A stretch of 64,000 nt of DNA from GCA-2712985 sp964515905 (GTDB lineage Bacteria > Pseudomonadota > Alphaproteobacteria > UBA7887), in contig CAZEWK010000010.1 of assembly GCA_964515905.1 (NCBI GenBank), forward strand, positions 1 to 64,000, in the 5' to 3' direction. This document shows positions 43,460 to 52,998 of the stretch, one piece after another. A model generated the notes under the pieces. The model was not told the DNA's origin. It searched no databases and saw only the letters and a list, made by a program, of their open reading frames with translations. The position numbers were made by a program, and so were the translations under genes. Position 1 is the first letter of the stretch. Every line of letters begins with the position of its first letter.

Positions 43460-46111
43460 AATATTTTGATCTACGTCGTAATTTAATATAGATGCCAACC
43501 AACGCTCAATCTCCGCAGATTTTTTACCTTTGCGTTTTGAATAATCGTCAACTTGGTCTCTCTCAATTTTTCCAATACCAAAGTAGTAGCTTTCTGGATG
43601 ACTAAAGTATATTCCACACACCGAAGCGGCCGGCCACATCGCAAAATTATCTGTGAGCTTAACACCGGTATTCTCCTCAGCATTTAGGAGAGAAAATAGA
43701 GTCTCCTTTTCCGTATGGTCTGGACAAGCAGGGTAGCCAGGAGCTGGGCGGATACCTTGATACTGCTCTTTTATCATAGATTCATTGTCGAGTGCTTCGT
43801 TCGGATCATAGCCCCAGAACTGTTTACGCACCCGTTCATGCATGTGCTCTGCAAATGCTTCAGCGAGTCGATCAGCTAGCGCCTTCACCATGATGGCACT
43901 ATAATCATCATTTTCCGCCTCAAATCTTGCCGCGACTTCATCACATCCATGCCCCGTCGTAACCACAAACCCGCCTATATAATCCGAAAGACCACTATCC
44001 AAGGGCGCAATGAAATCAGCCAACGCATGATTAGCCCTCCTTGAATCCCTAGCCATTTGCTGTCTAAGCATATGCAACCTTGATATCTCGGTGGTTCGGT
44101 CAATATCCTGAAAAATGGCTATATCTTCTTCCTCAACCATATTTGCAGGCCACAAACCGATGACAGCTTTAGCTTCAAGCCAGTTTTCGGTTATCATTCG
44201 GGCCAGCATGATCTTGGCGTCTCTATACAAGTCTCGAGCGGCAGGGCCCACCACCTCATCATCTAGAATTTTAGGGAATTTTCCTACCAATTCCCACGAT
44301 TGAAAGAATGGGCTCCAATCAATGTATCTTTCAACAATTGACAGATCGTAATTTTGGAAGACCTGAGTACCTAGACGGTTGGGCGTTGGTGGAATATAGT
44401 TTGGCCAATCAACTTTGAATTTGTTGATGCGTGCTTTTTCTAAAGTTTGTTTGACGCTATGTCTCATGCTTGTTGCATGCTGCTCACGAATTCGCCCATA
44501 TTCGCTAGAAATTGTATCCACAAAGTCGTCCCGCTTCTCCTTTGACAACAAATTATTAACCACACCTACCGCTTTGGAGGCATCATTCACATGAATTGTT
44601 GGTCCTTCGTAATTTTCCATAATTTTAACAGCTGTGTGTACACGACTAGTCGTTGCACCTCCAATCAACAATGGAATACGTAGTCCTGCTCGTGTCATCT
44701 CTCTAGCTACAACACGCATTTCTTCAAGGCTTGGTGTTATAAGTCCAGATAAACCAATTATGTCTGCAGACTCTTTTTTTGCCGTCTCAATGATATCTAA
44801 AAATGGAACCATTACTCCAAGGTCTATCACCTTGTAGTTATTGCATTGAAGAACAACGCTCACGATATTTTTTCCAATGTCGTGCACATCACCCTTTACG
44901 GTTGCCATAACAATTTTTGCTGCATTACCTGTTTCTGAAAGCCCCATATTTTTTTCTTCTTCCATAAACGGAATTAAATGCGCCACAGCCTGTTTCATGA
45001 CTCTTGCGCTTTTCACGACTTGGGGTAGAAACATTTTCCCGGCACCAAAAAGATCCCCGACTTCGCTCATTCCGTCCATCAACGGTCCTTCAATCACTAA
45101 TAACGGCCGCGTCGCTGCGAGTCGCGCCTCCTCGGTGTCCGAGACAATAAAATCACTAATACCGTGAACCAAGGAATACCGGATACGTTGTGAAACGTCC
45201 CCTACTCGCCACGATTGGTCGTTCTCTGCAATTCTTACATTTGTACCCTTATGTTCTGCAGCAATATCCAAAAGCTTTTCAGTAGCATTGCTCTTTCTAT
45301 TGAAAAGAACATCCTCTATACGGTTTTTTAGTTCGTTTGGAATGTCTTCATAGATAGGGAGTTGCCCAGCATTTACTATGCCCATATCCATCCCAGCCTG
45401 TATTGCATGATAAAGAAATACTGAATGCATGGCAGAACGAACCCTGTCATTGCCTCGAAACGAAAAGGAAATATTCGAAACGCCACCGGAAACATAAGAA
45501 TATGTCAGTTCTTCTTTAATTCTCCTAGTGGCCTCTATGAACGCAATAGCGTACTCGTTGTGTTCTTCGATCCCAGTAGCTACCGCAAAAATATTAGGAT
45601 CGAAAATAATATCTTCAGGAGGAAAATTAGCTTTAGACGTCAACAATTCGTAACTCCTGGAGCAAATATCTACTTTGCGTTGAACTGTTTCAGCTTGACC
45701 GTCCTCGTCAAAAGCCATCACTACGACGGCGGCCCCGTATCTTCGCACGAGCCTACCTTGCCTTAAAAAGTTATCCTCTCCCTCCTTGAGGCTGATGGAG
45801 TTAGCTATGCTTTTTCCTTGAACATTTTGAAGTCCCGCTTCTATGACCGACCACTTCGAAGAATCTATCATCAATGGGACACGGCTAATATCAGGCTCTG
45901 CTGTTATGAGACGAACGAATCGCACCATAGCCGCCTCACTATCCAGCATGCCGTCATCCATATTGATATCTAAAATTTGTGCTCCGCTTGTCGCCTGTTG
46001 GCGGGCAATCTGAAGGGCGCTGTCAAAATCATCCTGAATTATTAGGTTCCGAAACTTAGCCGAACCAGATACATTTGTTCTTTCTCCAATATTTATAAAT
46101 CTGGGTATCAC
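43439..46111 (-). CDS. metH: methionine synthase, pterin-, B12- and activation-domain part
   Basis: This is the C-terminal portion of cobalamin-dependent methionine synthase as a separate 890-residue protein. In order: the methyltetrahydrofolate-binding (pterin) domain (FINIGERTNVSGSAKF, MIDSSKWSVIEAGL), the cap helices, the B12-binding domain with the axial His410 in DVHDIGKN, then the C-terminal reactivation domain with the SAM-binding segment (RPAPGYPACPDHTE). The start is GTG 46111, overlapping the stop of the N-terminal gene by four bases (GTGA). E. coli MetH is one chain. Split metH with the homocysteine-binding gene immediately upstream is common in alphaproteobacteria. Confidence 0.94.
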   Translation of the reverse strand: MIPRFINIGERTNVSGSAKFRNLIIQDDFDSALQIARQQATSGAQILDINMDDGMLDSEAAMVRFVRLITAEPDISRVPLMIDSSKWSVIEAGLQNVQGKSIANSISLKEGEDNFLRQGRLVRRYGAAVVVMAFDEDGQAETVQRKVDICSRSYELLTSKANFPPEDIIFDPNIFAVATGIEEHNEYAIAFIEATRRIKEELTYSYVSGGVSNISFSFRGNDRVRSAMHSVFLYHAIQAGMDMGIVNAGQLPIYEDIPNELKNRIEDVLFNRKSNATEKLLDIAAEHKGTNVRIAENDQSWRVGDVSQRIRYSLVHGISDFIVSDTEEARLAATRPLLVIEGPLMDGMSEVGDLFGAGKMFLPQVVKSARVMKQAVAHLIPFMEEEKNMGLSETGNAAKIVMATVKGDVHDIGKNIVSVVLQCNNYKVIDLGVMVPFLDIIETAKKESADIIGLSGLITPSLEEMRVVAREMTRAGLRIPLLIGGATTSRVHTAVKIMENYEGPTIHVNDASKAVGVVNNLLSKEKRDDFVDTISSEYGRIREQHATSMRHSVKQTLEKARINKFKVDWPNYIPPTPNRLGTQVFQNYDLSIVERYIDWSPFFQSWELVGKFPKILDDEVVGPAARDLYRDAKIMLARMITENWLEAKAVIGLWPANMVEEEDIAIFQDIDRTTEISRLHMLRQQMARDSRRANHALADFIAPLDSGLSDYIGGFVVTTGHGCDEVAARFEAENDDYSAIMVKALADRLAEAFAEHMHERVRKQFWGYDPNEALDNESMIKEQYQGIRPAPGYPACPDHTEKETLFSLLNAEENTGVKLTDNFAMWPAASVCGIYFSHPESYYFGIGKIERDQVDDYSKRKGKKSAEIERWLASILNYDVDQNIKKPAFF

Positions 46112-47163
46112 GATAATGCCCCGACTGTTTCCAAACCGGAAAGACGTAGGCTCTTTCTAATTGCTGGTGCTTTTCGCGGAGAGTGCGCAGCAACTGTATC
46201 GGCGATTAGACGAATGTGGTCTGGAGTGGTGCCACAGCAGCCTCCAACAAAGTTTACTAGACCCTCTTCGGCCCAAGCCTCAATGTGCCTCGCTGTTTCA
46301 CTTGGCATCTCCTCATATTCGCCAAACTCATTGGGAAGTCCTGCGTTTGGATATGCACTGATCATGCAATCCGCAACAGATGCAAGCTCCCCGACATAAG
46401 GTCTTAGTTCTTCGGCCCCAAAGGAACAGTTTAACCCAATACTAATTGGACAACCGTGTCGAACCGAATTCCAAAATGCTTCAATTGTCTGTCCTGTTAA
46501 GGTTCTACCCGAACGATCTGTAATGGTCCCAGAGATCATAACCGGCAACCTTAAGCGGTTTTCTTCAAATAACTCTTCAAATGCAAATAACGCAGCTTTT
46601 GCATTCAAGGTGTCAAACACAGTTTCTAGGAGCAATATGTCGACACCGCCTTCTATGAGTCCAGCTGCTGCTTCCCTGTAGCAGTTTCGTACTTCATCAA
46701 AAGTAACTGCACGATAGCTTGGGTCTGAAACATCGGGCGAAATCGAAGCTGTCCGATTTGTCGGCCCAATAGCACCAGCAACGAAACGTGGTTTTTCGGG
46801 GGTGCTGACTTCGTCAACTGCCTCACGGGCTAATTGTGCCCCATGAATATTTAATTCTTTCACTATCCGCTCAAGTTTGTAGTCAGACATCGAAATAGAA
46901 TTCGAGTTGAACGTATTAGTAGTGACAATGTCAGCTCCTGCATCTAAATATAAGGAGTGTATTTCTTTAATGACTCTACTCTGGGTAATATTCAAAAGGT
47001 CATTTGCGCCCTTCAAATCACTCGAATAGTTAGCAAATCGTTTTCCACGATAATCGGCATCACCTAGCTGGTACTGTTGAATCATAGTTCCCATTGCGCC
47101 ATCAAGAACAAGAATTCGTTCCAGCGATACCTCCCTAAGCCTTATTTCAGCTTGGCTAGTCAT
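46108..47163 (-). CDS. methionine synthase homocysteine-binding subunit
   Basis: The 351-residue protein is the N-terminal, zinc- and homocysteine-binding barrel of methionine synthase. Key features are LDGAMGTMIQQY near the N-terminus and the zinc ligands including the cysteine pair in GGCCGTTPDHIR. It transfers the methyl group from the B12 domain to homocysteine. It is encoded between metF and the B12-domain gene with four-base overlaps at both ends, so all three are translationally coupled. Confidence 0.92.
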   Translation of the reverse strand: MTSQAEIRLREVSLERILVLDGAMGTMIQQYQLGDADYRGKRFANYSSDLKGANDLLNITQSRVIKEIHSLYLDAGADIVTTNTFNSNSISMSDYKLERIVKELNIHGAQLAREAVDEVSTPEKPRFVAGAIGPTNRTASISPDVSDPSYRAVTFDEVRNCYREAAAGLIEGGVDILLLETVFDTLNAKAALFAFEELFEENRLRLPVMISGTITDRSGRTLTGQTIEAFWNSVRHGCPISIGLNCSFGAEELRPYVGELASVADCMISAYPNAGLPNEFGEYEEMPSETARHIEAWAEEGLVNFVGGCCGTTPDHIRLIADTVAAHSPRKAPAIRKSLRLSGLETVGALS

Positions 47164-48071
47164 GATTGTTTGACCTGATTATGGTCGTTTGCTGTCGGAC
47201 GAACACCCAACATATGGCAAATGGCAAACACAAGGTCCGCTCGATTCAATGTGTAGAAATGAAGCTCTTTAATGCCCGAACGCAAAAGTTCAAAACACTG
47301 GTCCGCTGCTGTGTGTGCAGCTACTAGTTGACGGGTTTTTGGATCGCCATCAAGACCCTCAAATCGATGCCTGAACCAACCGGGTATGGATGCTCCACAC
47401 ATGGCACTAAATTTTTCTACCTGCCTAAAATTGGTAACCGGAAGAATACCGGGAACAATGGGTATGTCTATCCCTGACCCTCGAACCTTATCCAAAAATT
47501 GAAAGAATACTTCATTATCAAAGAAGTACTGTGTAATTAATCGTGTAGCGCCTGCATCTACTTTACGTTTCAGATAATCTAAATCACTAGAGAACCCGCG
47601 AGAATCTGGATGTGGCTCCGGGTAAGCACTAACACTAATCTCAAAATCTGCAATTTTTCTTAAACCAATAACCAGCTCTACAGCGCTCTTATAGCCTTCC
47701 GGATGGGGAACAAATTTAGCTTCACCGCCAACCGGGTCACCTCGCAAGGCAACTATATGTTGAACTCCTGCCTCGTCATAATCACGAATTACACGGTTTA
47801 TTTCAGAAATACTTGAGCCCACACAAGTCAGATGTGCTGCCGGACTAAGTTGTGTCTCCTTTTGTAACTGGCTCACTATAGCATGGGTTCTTGTGCGAGT
47901 ACTGCCCCCCGCACCATAGGTGACGGACACAAACTTAGGCCGCAACGGCTCTAGACGGCGAATCGCTACCCATAGGTCCTTAAGCATGCTTTCTGTCTTT
48001 GGGGGGAAAAATTCGAATGAAACAGCTGGAGGAATCAATTCAGAATCCGTATCTTTTAGAGAAGAGGTCAT
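47160..48071 (-). CDS. metF: methylenetetrahydrofolate reductase
   Basis: MetF reduces 5,10-methylene-THF to 5-methyl-THF, the methyl donor for MetH. The 303-residue FAD-dependent TIM barrel shows SFEFFPPKTE at the N-terminus, FVSVTYGAGGSTR, HIVALRGDPVGG, and GATRLITQYFFDNEVFFQF. The size matches the bacterial enzyme. ATG 48071 overlaps the ArsR-methyltransferase stop by four bases. The order regulator-metF-metH fits one methionine operon. Confidence 0.96.
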   Translation of the reverse strand: MTSSLKDTDSELIPPAVSFEFFPPKTESMLKDLWVAIRRLEPLRPKFVSVTYGAGGSTRTRTHAIVSQLQKETQLSPAAHLTCVGSSISEINRVIRDYDEAGVQHIVALRGDPVGGEAKFVPHPEGYKSAVELVIGLRKIADFEISVSAYPEPHPDSRGFSSDLDYLKRKVDAGATRLITQYFFDNEVFFQFLDKVRGSGIDIPIVPGILPVTNFRQVEKFSAMCGASIPGWFRHRFEGLDGDPKTRQLVAAHTAADQCFELLRSGIKELHFYTLNRADLVFAICHMLGVRPTANDHNQVKQS

Positions 48072-49045
48072 ATTGAAATCCTATTGCGTGAAGCTAATTC
48101 TTCTATCGCAAAAGAATCTGTCGGGTGCTGCCCCACCCACAAAACGACAGTTAAGTCATCTCCAACCAGGCGAGAAACATTCTTACACTCAAGGCCGGCC
48201 CCTTTAAACCAGTCAACCATTTCAAAATCTGTAAAACCCAAACGCCTATGAGCGTGTTGTGCTCGCAGAAAATCGAGGTCGTGACGATCAAAATCTACTA
48301 CTGCTATTCTGCCACCTGGACGAAGTACCCTACTTGCTTCTAGTAGAACGTCGCACGGCTCATCCGAATAATGTAAAACCATATGAATTGAAACAGCGTC
48401 AAAGGACCCAGCGGCAAAAGGCATCTTATACATGTCGCCATGTTGCACCTGACAGTTGCGTGCTCCCGGATGCTCTAAGTTGACCCGCGCCACCGCAAGC
48501 ATAGCGTGTGAGAGATCTATACCGATGCCACGGCTAATCTGGCCGGACATGAGTTCCAAAATTCTCCCGGTGCCCGTACCAATATCGAGGAAATCCTCCA
48601 CATTCATACTCGAAAACACAGTTTTTAATGCAGCTTCAACCTCTTGCTCCGGCACATAAAGTTTGCGTAGCTCATCCCAATTGGGGGCATATGCTGCGAA
48701 TAAACGTTCTGCTTTCAACTGGCGGGCGCGCTTAACCTTATTGAGCCGTTCTTTATCTAGAAGGAGTGTTTTGTCGTGCCCAGGAAGCCGAGTCAGTAGG
48801 ATCTGCGCTAACTCTCCACCGGGTCCTTCTGTTCCCATACGATAGAATGCCCAGGTCCCCTCTTGTCGCCGTTGAAGCATCCCCGTATCACACAATTGTC
48901 TAAGATGGTGGGATACGCGAGGTTGGCTCTGCCCTAATATCTCGGTCAACTCGGTCACCGTTAGTTCACTATCATAACACAAGGAAAGCAAACGAAGGCG
49001 AGTTGGTTCGGCGGCCGCTCTAAGTGCTTGTAATATTTCTTGCAA
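48068..49045 (-). CDS. ArsR-type regulator fused to a SAM-dependent methyltransferase
   Basis: The 325 residues join an ArsR winged helix (about 1-90; LRLLSLCYDSELTVTELTEIL, SQPRVSHHLRQLCDTGML) to a class I methyltransferase domain (about 130-270) with the SAM-binding motif FLDIGTGTGRILE. It leads the metF-metH operon with a four-base overlap to metF. A SAM or S-adenosylhomocysteine-sensing repressor of methionine recycling is a sensible inference. The start is TTG 49045, since no ATG fits the ArsR domain edge. ArsR metal-binding cysteines are not evident. Confidence 0.87.
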   Translation of the reverse strand: MQEILQALRAAAEPTRLRLLSLCYDSELTVTELTEILGQSQPRVSHHLRQLCDTGMLQRRQEGTWAFYRMGTEGPGGELAQILLTRLPGHDKTLLLDKERLNKVKRARQLKAERLFAAYAPNWDELRKLYVPEQEVEAALKTVFSSMNVEDFLDIGTGTGRILELMSGQISRGIGIDLSHAMLAVARVNLEHPGARNCQVQHGDMYKMPFAAGSFDAVSIHMVLHYSDEPCDVLLEASRVLRPGGRIAVVDFDRHDLDFLRAQHAHRRLGFTDFEMVDWFKGAGLECKNVSRLVGDDLTVVLWVGQHPTDSFAIEELASRNRISI

Positions 49046-49609
49046 TTTGGAGATCCAGTGTCTAATAGTTCATAATATAGATATATAAATATATTTTTAT
49101 ACTATTATTAATAACATAAAAAGGTCTCATTTGTGAACTAATAAACACTCCATATTATTGGTGTACAAGAAGCTGGCGGGAGCTTCTTAATGCAGGGATA
49201 AGCTATTGCAAAACGGCGTGCGACCGTTAGTATTTTTAAAAACAGTGGTAGACCAAAATTTAGCTACCCATACTTAGCACTGAGATATATTTACAACACT
49301 TGTACCATGATAATATTGACCCTTACTTCTGATACTGGTTTTTCGTAGAGTCTTGTGGTACCGAATTTATGACTTAAGAGCGCAATTGGGCGCGATGATC
49401 AAATTTGATCATTCCGCGACCAAGTTATAAGCACGTTGGGAAGAAACTGTTGTTGGGCCGGGATATGTTGATGGGCTATAAAGTCATTTGTTTTTTGCTC
49501 GTCGACTTTTACCTGGAGCATTCTGGAGATAACAATAATATAAGGATTCAAGTGCTTGCCAGGTAATACCTCAGCCTCGACAATCTGGGTCATATTTTGG
49601 AAGGCGCGT
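49046..49609. other. intergenic region with palindromes
   Basis: These 564 bases lie between the divergent ArsR-methyltransferase and mlaA genes. Near the regulator is a very AT-rich stretch with ATATAT-2 bases-ATATAT (49081-49094). At 49167-49188 is a perfect eight-base hairpin (AAGAAGCT with a six-base loop) without a T run. At 49395-49412 is a perfect 18-base palindrome, ATGATCAAATTTGATCAT. I see no gene or tRNA in the region; the two genes' promoters should be here. Confidence 0.6.
49395..49412. promoter_or_regulatory. perfect 18-base palindrome upstream of mlaA
   Basis: ATGATCAAATTTGATCAT reads identically on both strands and is flanked by CGCG on each side. It lies about 200 bases before mlaA. 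A dimeric transcription factor operator is the simplest reading; the factor is unknown. Confidence 0.45.
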
Positions 49610-50386
49610 ATGCTCGCGGTCATCTTTGCTGCGTTAGTTCTAAGCGCGTGCGCCACACCTCCAAGCGATGACCCAGAAGCCGTAGCCGAGTGGCACGCCA
49701 TTAACGATCCATTGGAACCGCTAAACCGAGGCATTTTCCAGTTCAACGTCGGCATCGATAAAGTGGTGATCCGCCCACTCGCTTCAGGATACCGTTGGTT
49801 ATTCCCGAGTTTTATGCGTGATTCAATTAAGAATGTGCTGGACAATTTAAGTGAACCATTGAATTTTGCAAATTCGCTATTGCAAGGTGATATCGGACGT
49901 GCCGGCACCGCTGCAGGTCGACTCCTGGTGAACTCAACAATTGGTCTAGCTGGATTATTTGATATCGCAGAGACAATGGGCCTAGAGCCTGTAGACGAAG
50001 ACTTTGGTCAAACACTAGCCACATGGGGTACAGGAGAAGTCGCTTATCTTATTTTGCCGGTGTTAGGCCCATCTTCTGTCCGTGATGGTTTAGGGCGCGG
50101 AATAGACTTCTTCATCAACCCGATAAATTACAGCCTTGATAACGCCGGCTTAGAGTGGGTGGGTTGGACCATGACAGCTGTTAATGGAATAGATCAGCGA
50201 TCCCGACATATAGAAACTCTTGATGAAATAGAGCGTACCTCAGTTGACTATTATGCAGCTATCCGCAGCCTGTATCGACAGAGGCGCCAAGATTTGATTC
50301 ATAATGGTGAATCTACGGATCTGGATCCATTTTATGGACAATCCGACGAGTTTATAGATGAACGCGAACAATCTAGTATGAATTAA
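49610..50386 (+). CDS. mlaA: MlaA (VacJ) lipoprotein
   Basis: MlaA sits in the outer membrane and removes misplaced phospholipids from the outer leaflet. I take ATG 49610 (258 residues), five bases after GGAAGG. It starts a lipoprotein signal peptide with lipobox LSAC, so the mature protein begins at Cys14. Conserved features are NDPLEPLNRGIFQFNVGIDK, LDNLSEPLNFANSLLQGD, GRLLVNSTIGLAGLFDIA and DFGQTLATWGTG. mlaC follows three bases after the stop. The inner-membrane MlaFED genes are not here. Confidence 0.94.
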   Translation: MLAVIFAALVLSACATPPSDDPEAVAEWHAINDPLEPLNRGIFQFNVGIDKVVIRPLASGYRWLFPSFMRDSIKNVLDNLSEPLNFANSLLQGDIGRAGTAAGRLLVNSTIGLAGLFDIAETMGLEPVDEDFGQTLATWGTGEVAYLILPVLGPSSVRDGLGRGIDFFINPINYSLDNAGLEWVGWTMTAVNGIDQRSRHIETLDEIERTSVDYYAAIRSLYRQRRQDLIHNGESTDLDPFYGQSDEFIDEREQSSMN

Positions 50387-50389
50387 TCT

Positions 50390-51004
50390 ATGATGATCAG
50401 CCGTTTTTGGTTGGCAGTGGTCACCACCGTATCACTTACTGTCTCAACATCGTTTGCGTCGCCGCCAACGGAGCCGGAACAGTTCGTCGCTGCAGTAATT
50501 GATAAGGCCGTAAAAGCTTTAGAACTTCCCATTGAGGCAAGAGCAGAGCGTGAAGCGAGCTTTTATGCTCTTTTAAATCAAAATTTTGACATGCCCACCA
50601 TAGTTAGGGTCGTCTTAGGCCGACACTGGCGTACTGCCTCCAAAAATCAAAAGACTAAGTTCGCAAAGGTTTTTAAAACCCACCTGATTAAAGTCTACAC
50701 GTCGCAACTTGGAATTTATGACGACGAAATAATTCAGATAGAGAAATCTGCAGCATTATCAGAAAAAGATACTATCATTTATACGTTGATCCTGAGAGGC
50801 GATGAAGAGCCTCTCCGCCTAGATTGGCGGGTGAGGCAAACAGGGCGTGGCTTAAAAGTCATAGATATTGCGGCCGAAGGAGTAAGCATGCTGACAACCA
50901 AGAGATCTGAATTTACTTCCTTAGTGGCGCGAGAAGGTGTTGATGCACTAATAGGAAGACTAGAACTCATGAATGCTGAGGCCCAACATGGCAGCGACTC
51001 ATAA
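50390..51004 (+). CDS. mlaC: MlaC-family periplasmic phospholipid-binding protein
   Basis: MlaC shuttles phospholipids between outer-membrane MlaA and the inner-membrane MlaFEDB transporter. The 204-residue protein has a signal peptide (MMISRFWLAVVTTVSLTVSTSFAS) and the Tol-Tol-Ttg2 domain, with LLNQNFDMPTIVRVVLGRHWR, FAKVFKTHLIKVYTSQLG and the LDWRVRQTGRGLKVIDIAAEGVS strands. The first of two ATGs is at 50390. Tight linkage to mlaA suggests one operon. Confidence 0.92.
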   Translation: MMISRFWLAVVTTVSLTVSTSFASPPTEPEQFVAAVIDKAVKALELPIEARAEREASFYALLNQNFDMPTIVRVVLGRHWRTASKNQKTKFAKVFKTHLIKVYTSQLGIYDDEIIQIEKSAALSEKDTIIYTLILRGDEEPLRLDWRVRQTGRGLKVIDIAAEGVSMLTTKRSEFTSLVAREGVDALIGRLELMNAEAQHGSDS

Positions 51005-51090
51005 AATATGAAATCAACGGCGTTTAATCATGATGCTCCCATCCACAAGTCCTATTGCCATCTGTTAACCACAATTGATTATAAACCGGA

Positions 51091-52068
51091 ATGGCACCTA
51101 ATTTGAAGCACCCAGCTAAGGACGAGCTTACCCACACTATTTCCAGAGCTCACGCCGACGAACTACGTAATGAATGGGTGGCTTGGCTCTCAACAGAGCG
51201 ACGAATGTCTCCTAATACAGTCACAGCTTATCAACACGACATTACGAAATTCCTGACTTTTATGACTGAACATCTCTCCCATTCTTTGTCCTCACAAACA
51301 TTACTAGATCTTAGCATACGTGATTTTAGAGCCTGGCTAACGTGGTTGAGCAACCAGGGTCTTTCTGGTCGGTCGCGCGGCCGAGCAGTATCTTCTGTGC
51401 GCTCATTTTTCCGTTTCTTGGAAAAGGTCGGACTCGGACAAAACAGCTCGCTATCCGTGCTACGGACCCCCCGAGGGAATAGGCTTTTACCACATCCTAT
51501 AAGTCAGGAGGACGCTGGCGAATTAGTAACTAGTATAGGCTCTGATGGACAAGGAAAAATTACCTGGCTTACCCTGAGGAACGGAGCCCTTTTTTTACTA
51601 TTGTATGGAACTGGGTTAAGAATTAGCGAAGCATTGGCGTTGAAAGGTGTGGACTTCACTAGTGACCCTAAGTCCATCCGAGTTACTGGAAAAGGCATGA
51701 AAGAGCGACTAGTTCCTTTACTCCCACGAGTGATGGATACTGTTGAATCCTACCGCGCTGCCTGCCCTTATGCCACTGGACCCAGGGACCCGATATTCGT
51801 TGGCGCACGTGGAAAACAGTTAAATCCCGGAGTCGCACAAAGAGCAATGCGACACCTACGGCATCAACTCAGCCTACCGGATACGGCAACACCTCACTCT
51901 CTTCGGCACAGTTTCGCCACCCATCTTTTATCTAGTGGTGGCGATTTACGCGCAATCCAAGAACTTTTAGGCCATTCAAGTCTAGCCTCTACCCAACGCT
52001 ACACGGAAGTGGATAGAACTCAAATGCGGGCAGTTTACGTCGATGCACACCCAAGAGCCCGCAACTAA
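51091..52068 (+). CDS. xerC: tyrosine recombinase XerC/XerD
   Basis: Xer recombinases resolve chromosome dimers at dif. The 325-residue protein has the N-terminal SAM-like DNA-binding domain and a catalytic domain with Arg177 (TGLRISEA), Lys201, His269 and Arg272 (PHSLRHSFATHLL), His295 (LGHSSLASTQRY) and the nucleophile Tyr304. All six catalytic residues are present. Length and the MSPNTVTAYQHDI start resemble XerC rather than a phage integrase, and no mobile-element genes are adjacent. It follows mlaC. Confidence 0.88.
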   Translation: MAPNLKHPAKDELTHTISRAHADELRNEWVAWLSTERRMSPNTVTAYQHDITKFLTFMTEHLSHSLSSQTLLDLSIRDFRAWLTWLSNQGLSGRSRGRAVSSVRSFFRFLEKVGLGQNSSLSVLRTPRGNRLLPHPISQEDAGELVTSIGSDGQGKITWLTLRNGALFLLLYGTGLRISEALALKGVDFTSDPKSIRVTGKGMKERLVPLLPRVMDTVESYRAACPYATGPRDPIFVGARGKQLNPGVAQRAMRHLRHQLSLPDTATPHSLRHSFATHLLSSGGDLRAIQELLGHSSLASTQRYTEVDRTQMRAVYVDAHPRARN

Positions 52069-52086
52069 ACCAGAATAGAAAGCACT

Positions 52087-52112
52087 GAAATAATTGTCGC
52101 TCTAATTATTTC
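52087..52112. terminator. hairpin between xerC and sucD
   Basis: GAAATAATT (52087-52095) and AATTATTTC (52104-52112) form a perfect nine-base stem with an eight-base loop in the gap between two converging genes. It is AT-rich and lacks a clear T run on the plus side, so a bidirectional terminator is plausible but unproven. Confidence 0.4.
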
Positions 52113-52119
52113 GATAGCA

Positions 52120-52998
52120 CTAACTTTTCAATGCCCTAACCATAGTAGCCCCAAGATCAGCCGGCGATTGCGCAACTATTATATCCGCACTCTTGAGCGC
52201 CTCAATCTTGTCCTCCGCTCCTCCCTTCCCTCCAGAGACAATAGCCCCCGCGTGACCCATACGCCGGCCAGGAGGAGCACTTATGCCCGCAATAAATGCA
52301 ACGATGGGTTTTTTATTCTTGGTGTGTCGTAGATAATCTGCAACCTCTTCTTCGGAAGTACCGCCAATCTCTCCGATCATAATAATTGCATCAGTACCTA
52401 CATCCCGTATAAAAAGTTCCATACAATCTACAAAACTCGTCCCGGTTACTGGATCGCCACCAATACCAATACAAGTACTTTGGCCGAGACCAATAGCCGT
52501 TGTCTGCGCTACGGCTTCATAGGTCAAAGTTCCAGAACGCGATATAATACCAATTGTCCCTGGGCTATGTATGTGACCTGGCATAATGCCAATTTTACAT
52601 TGATCAGGCGTTATCACTCCCGGACAATTTGGCCCAATTAACCTCGTATTAGAATTAGTTAGGCTTCGCTTTACCTTTACCATGTCCAATACTGGAATAC
52701 CCTCAGTGATGCATATAATTAGGCCTATCTCTGCGTCAATTGCTTCTAGGATTGCGTCTGCAGCATACGGAGGAGGGACATAAATAACGGTAGCGTCTGC
52801 TTCTGTTACCGAAATGGCTTCAGACACCGTATTAAAAATTGGCAAACCAAGGTGCATCCCACCTCCTTTGCCAGGCGTTACACCACCCACAATTTTTGTA
52901 CCATAAGTAATGGCTTGTTCGCAGTGAAATGTTCCCTGACGTCCGGTGAACCCCTGACAAATGACCCTTGTTTCAGAATTAACGAGAGTGGCCATCAA
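52120..52998 (-). CDS. sucD: succinyl-CoA synthetase alpha subunit
   Basis: SucD binds CoA and carries the phosphorylated histidine of succinyl-CoA synthetase in the TCA cycle. The 292 residues include the CoA-binding N-terminus (CQGFTGRQGTFHCEQAI), GVTPGKGG, the LIGPNCPG strand, and the active-site His in GHAGAIVSGGKGGAEDK. It overlaps sucC by four bases (ATGA); a second ATG at 52995 is also possible. It closes the zapE-mdh-sucC-sucD run. Confidence 0.97.
   Translation of the reverse strand: MMATLVNSETRVICQGFTGRQGTFHCEQAITYGTKIVGGVTPGKGGGMHLGLPIFNTVSEAISVTEADATVIYVPPPYAADAILEAIDAEIGLIICITEGIPVLDMVKVKRSLTNSNTRLIGPNCPGVITPDQCKIGIMPGHIHSPGTIGIISRSGTLTYEAVAQTTAIGLGQSTCIGIGGDPVTGTSFVDCMELFIRDVGTDAIIMIGEIGGTSEEEVADYLRHTKNKKPIVAFIAGISAPPGRRMGHAGAIVSGGKGGAEDKIEALKSADIIVAQSPADLGATMVRALKS

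Noticed and set aside
49046..49609. SAM or SAH riboswitch before the methionine operon
   Set aside because: The leader is short and AT-rich near the TTG start and I could not fold any of the known SAM or SAH riboswitch cores by eye.
51091..52068. Phage or island integrase
   Set aside because: The recombinase has XerC-like length and N-terminus, and there is no tRNA target, repeat pair or mobile-gene cargo next to it.
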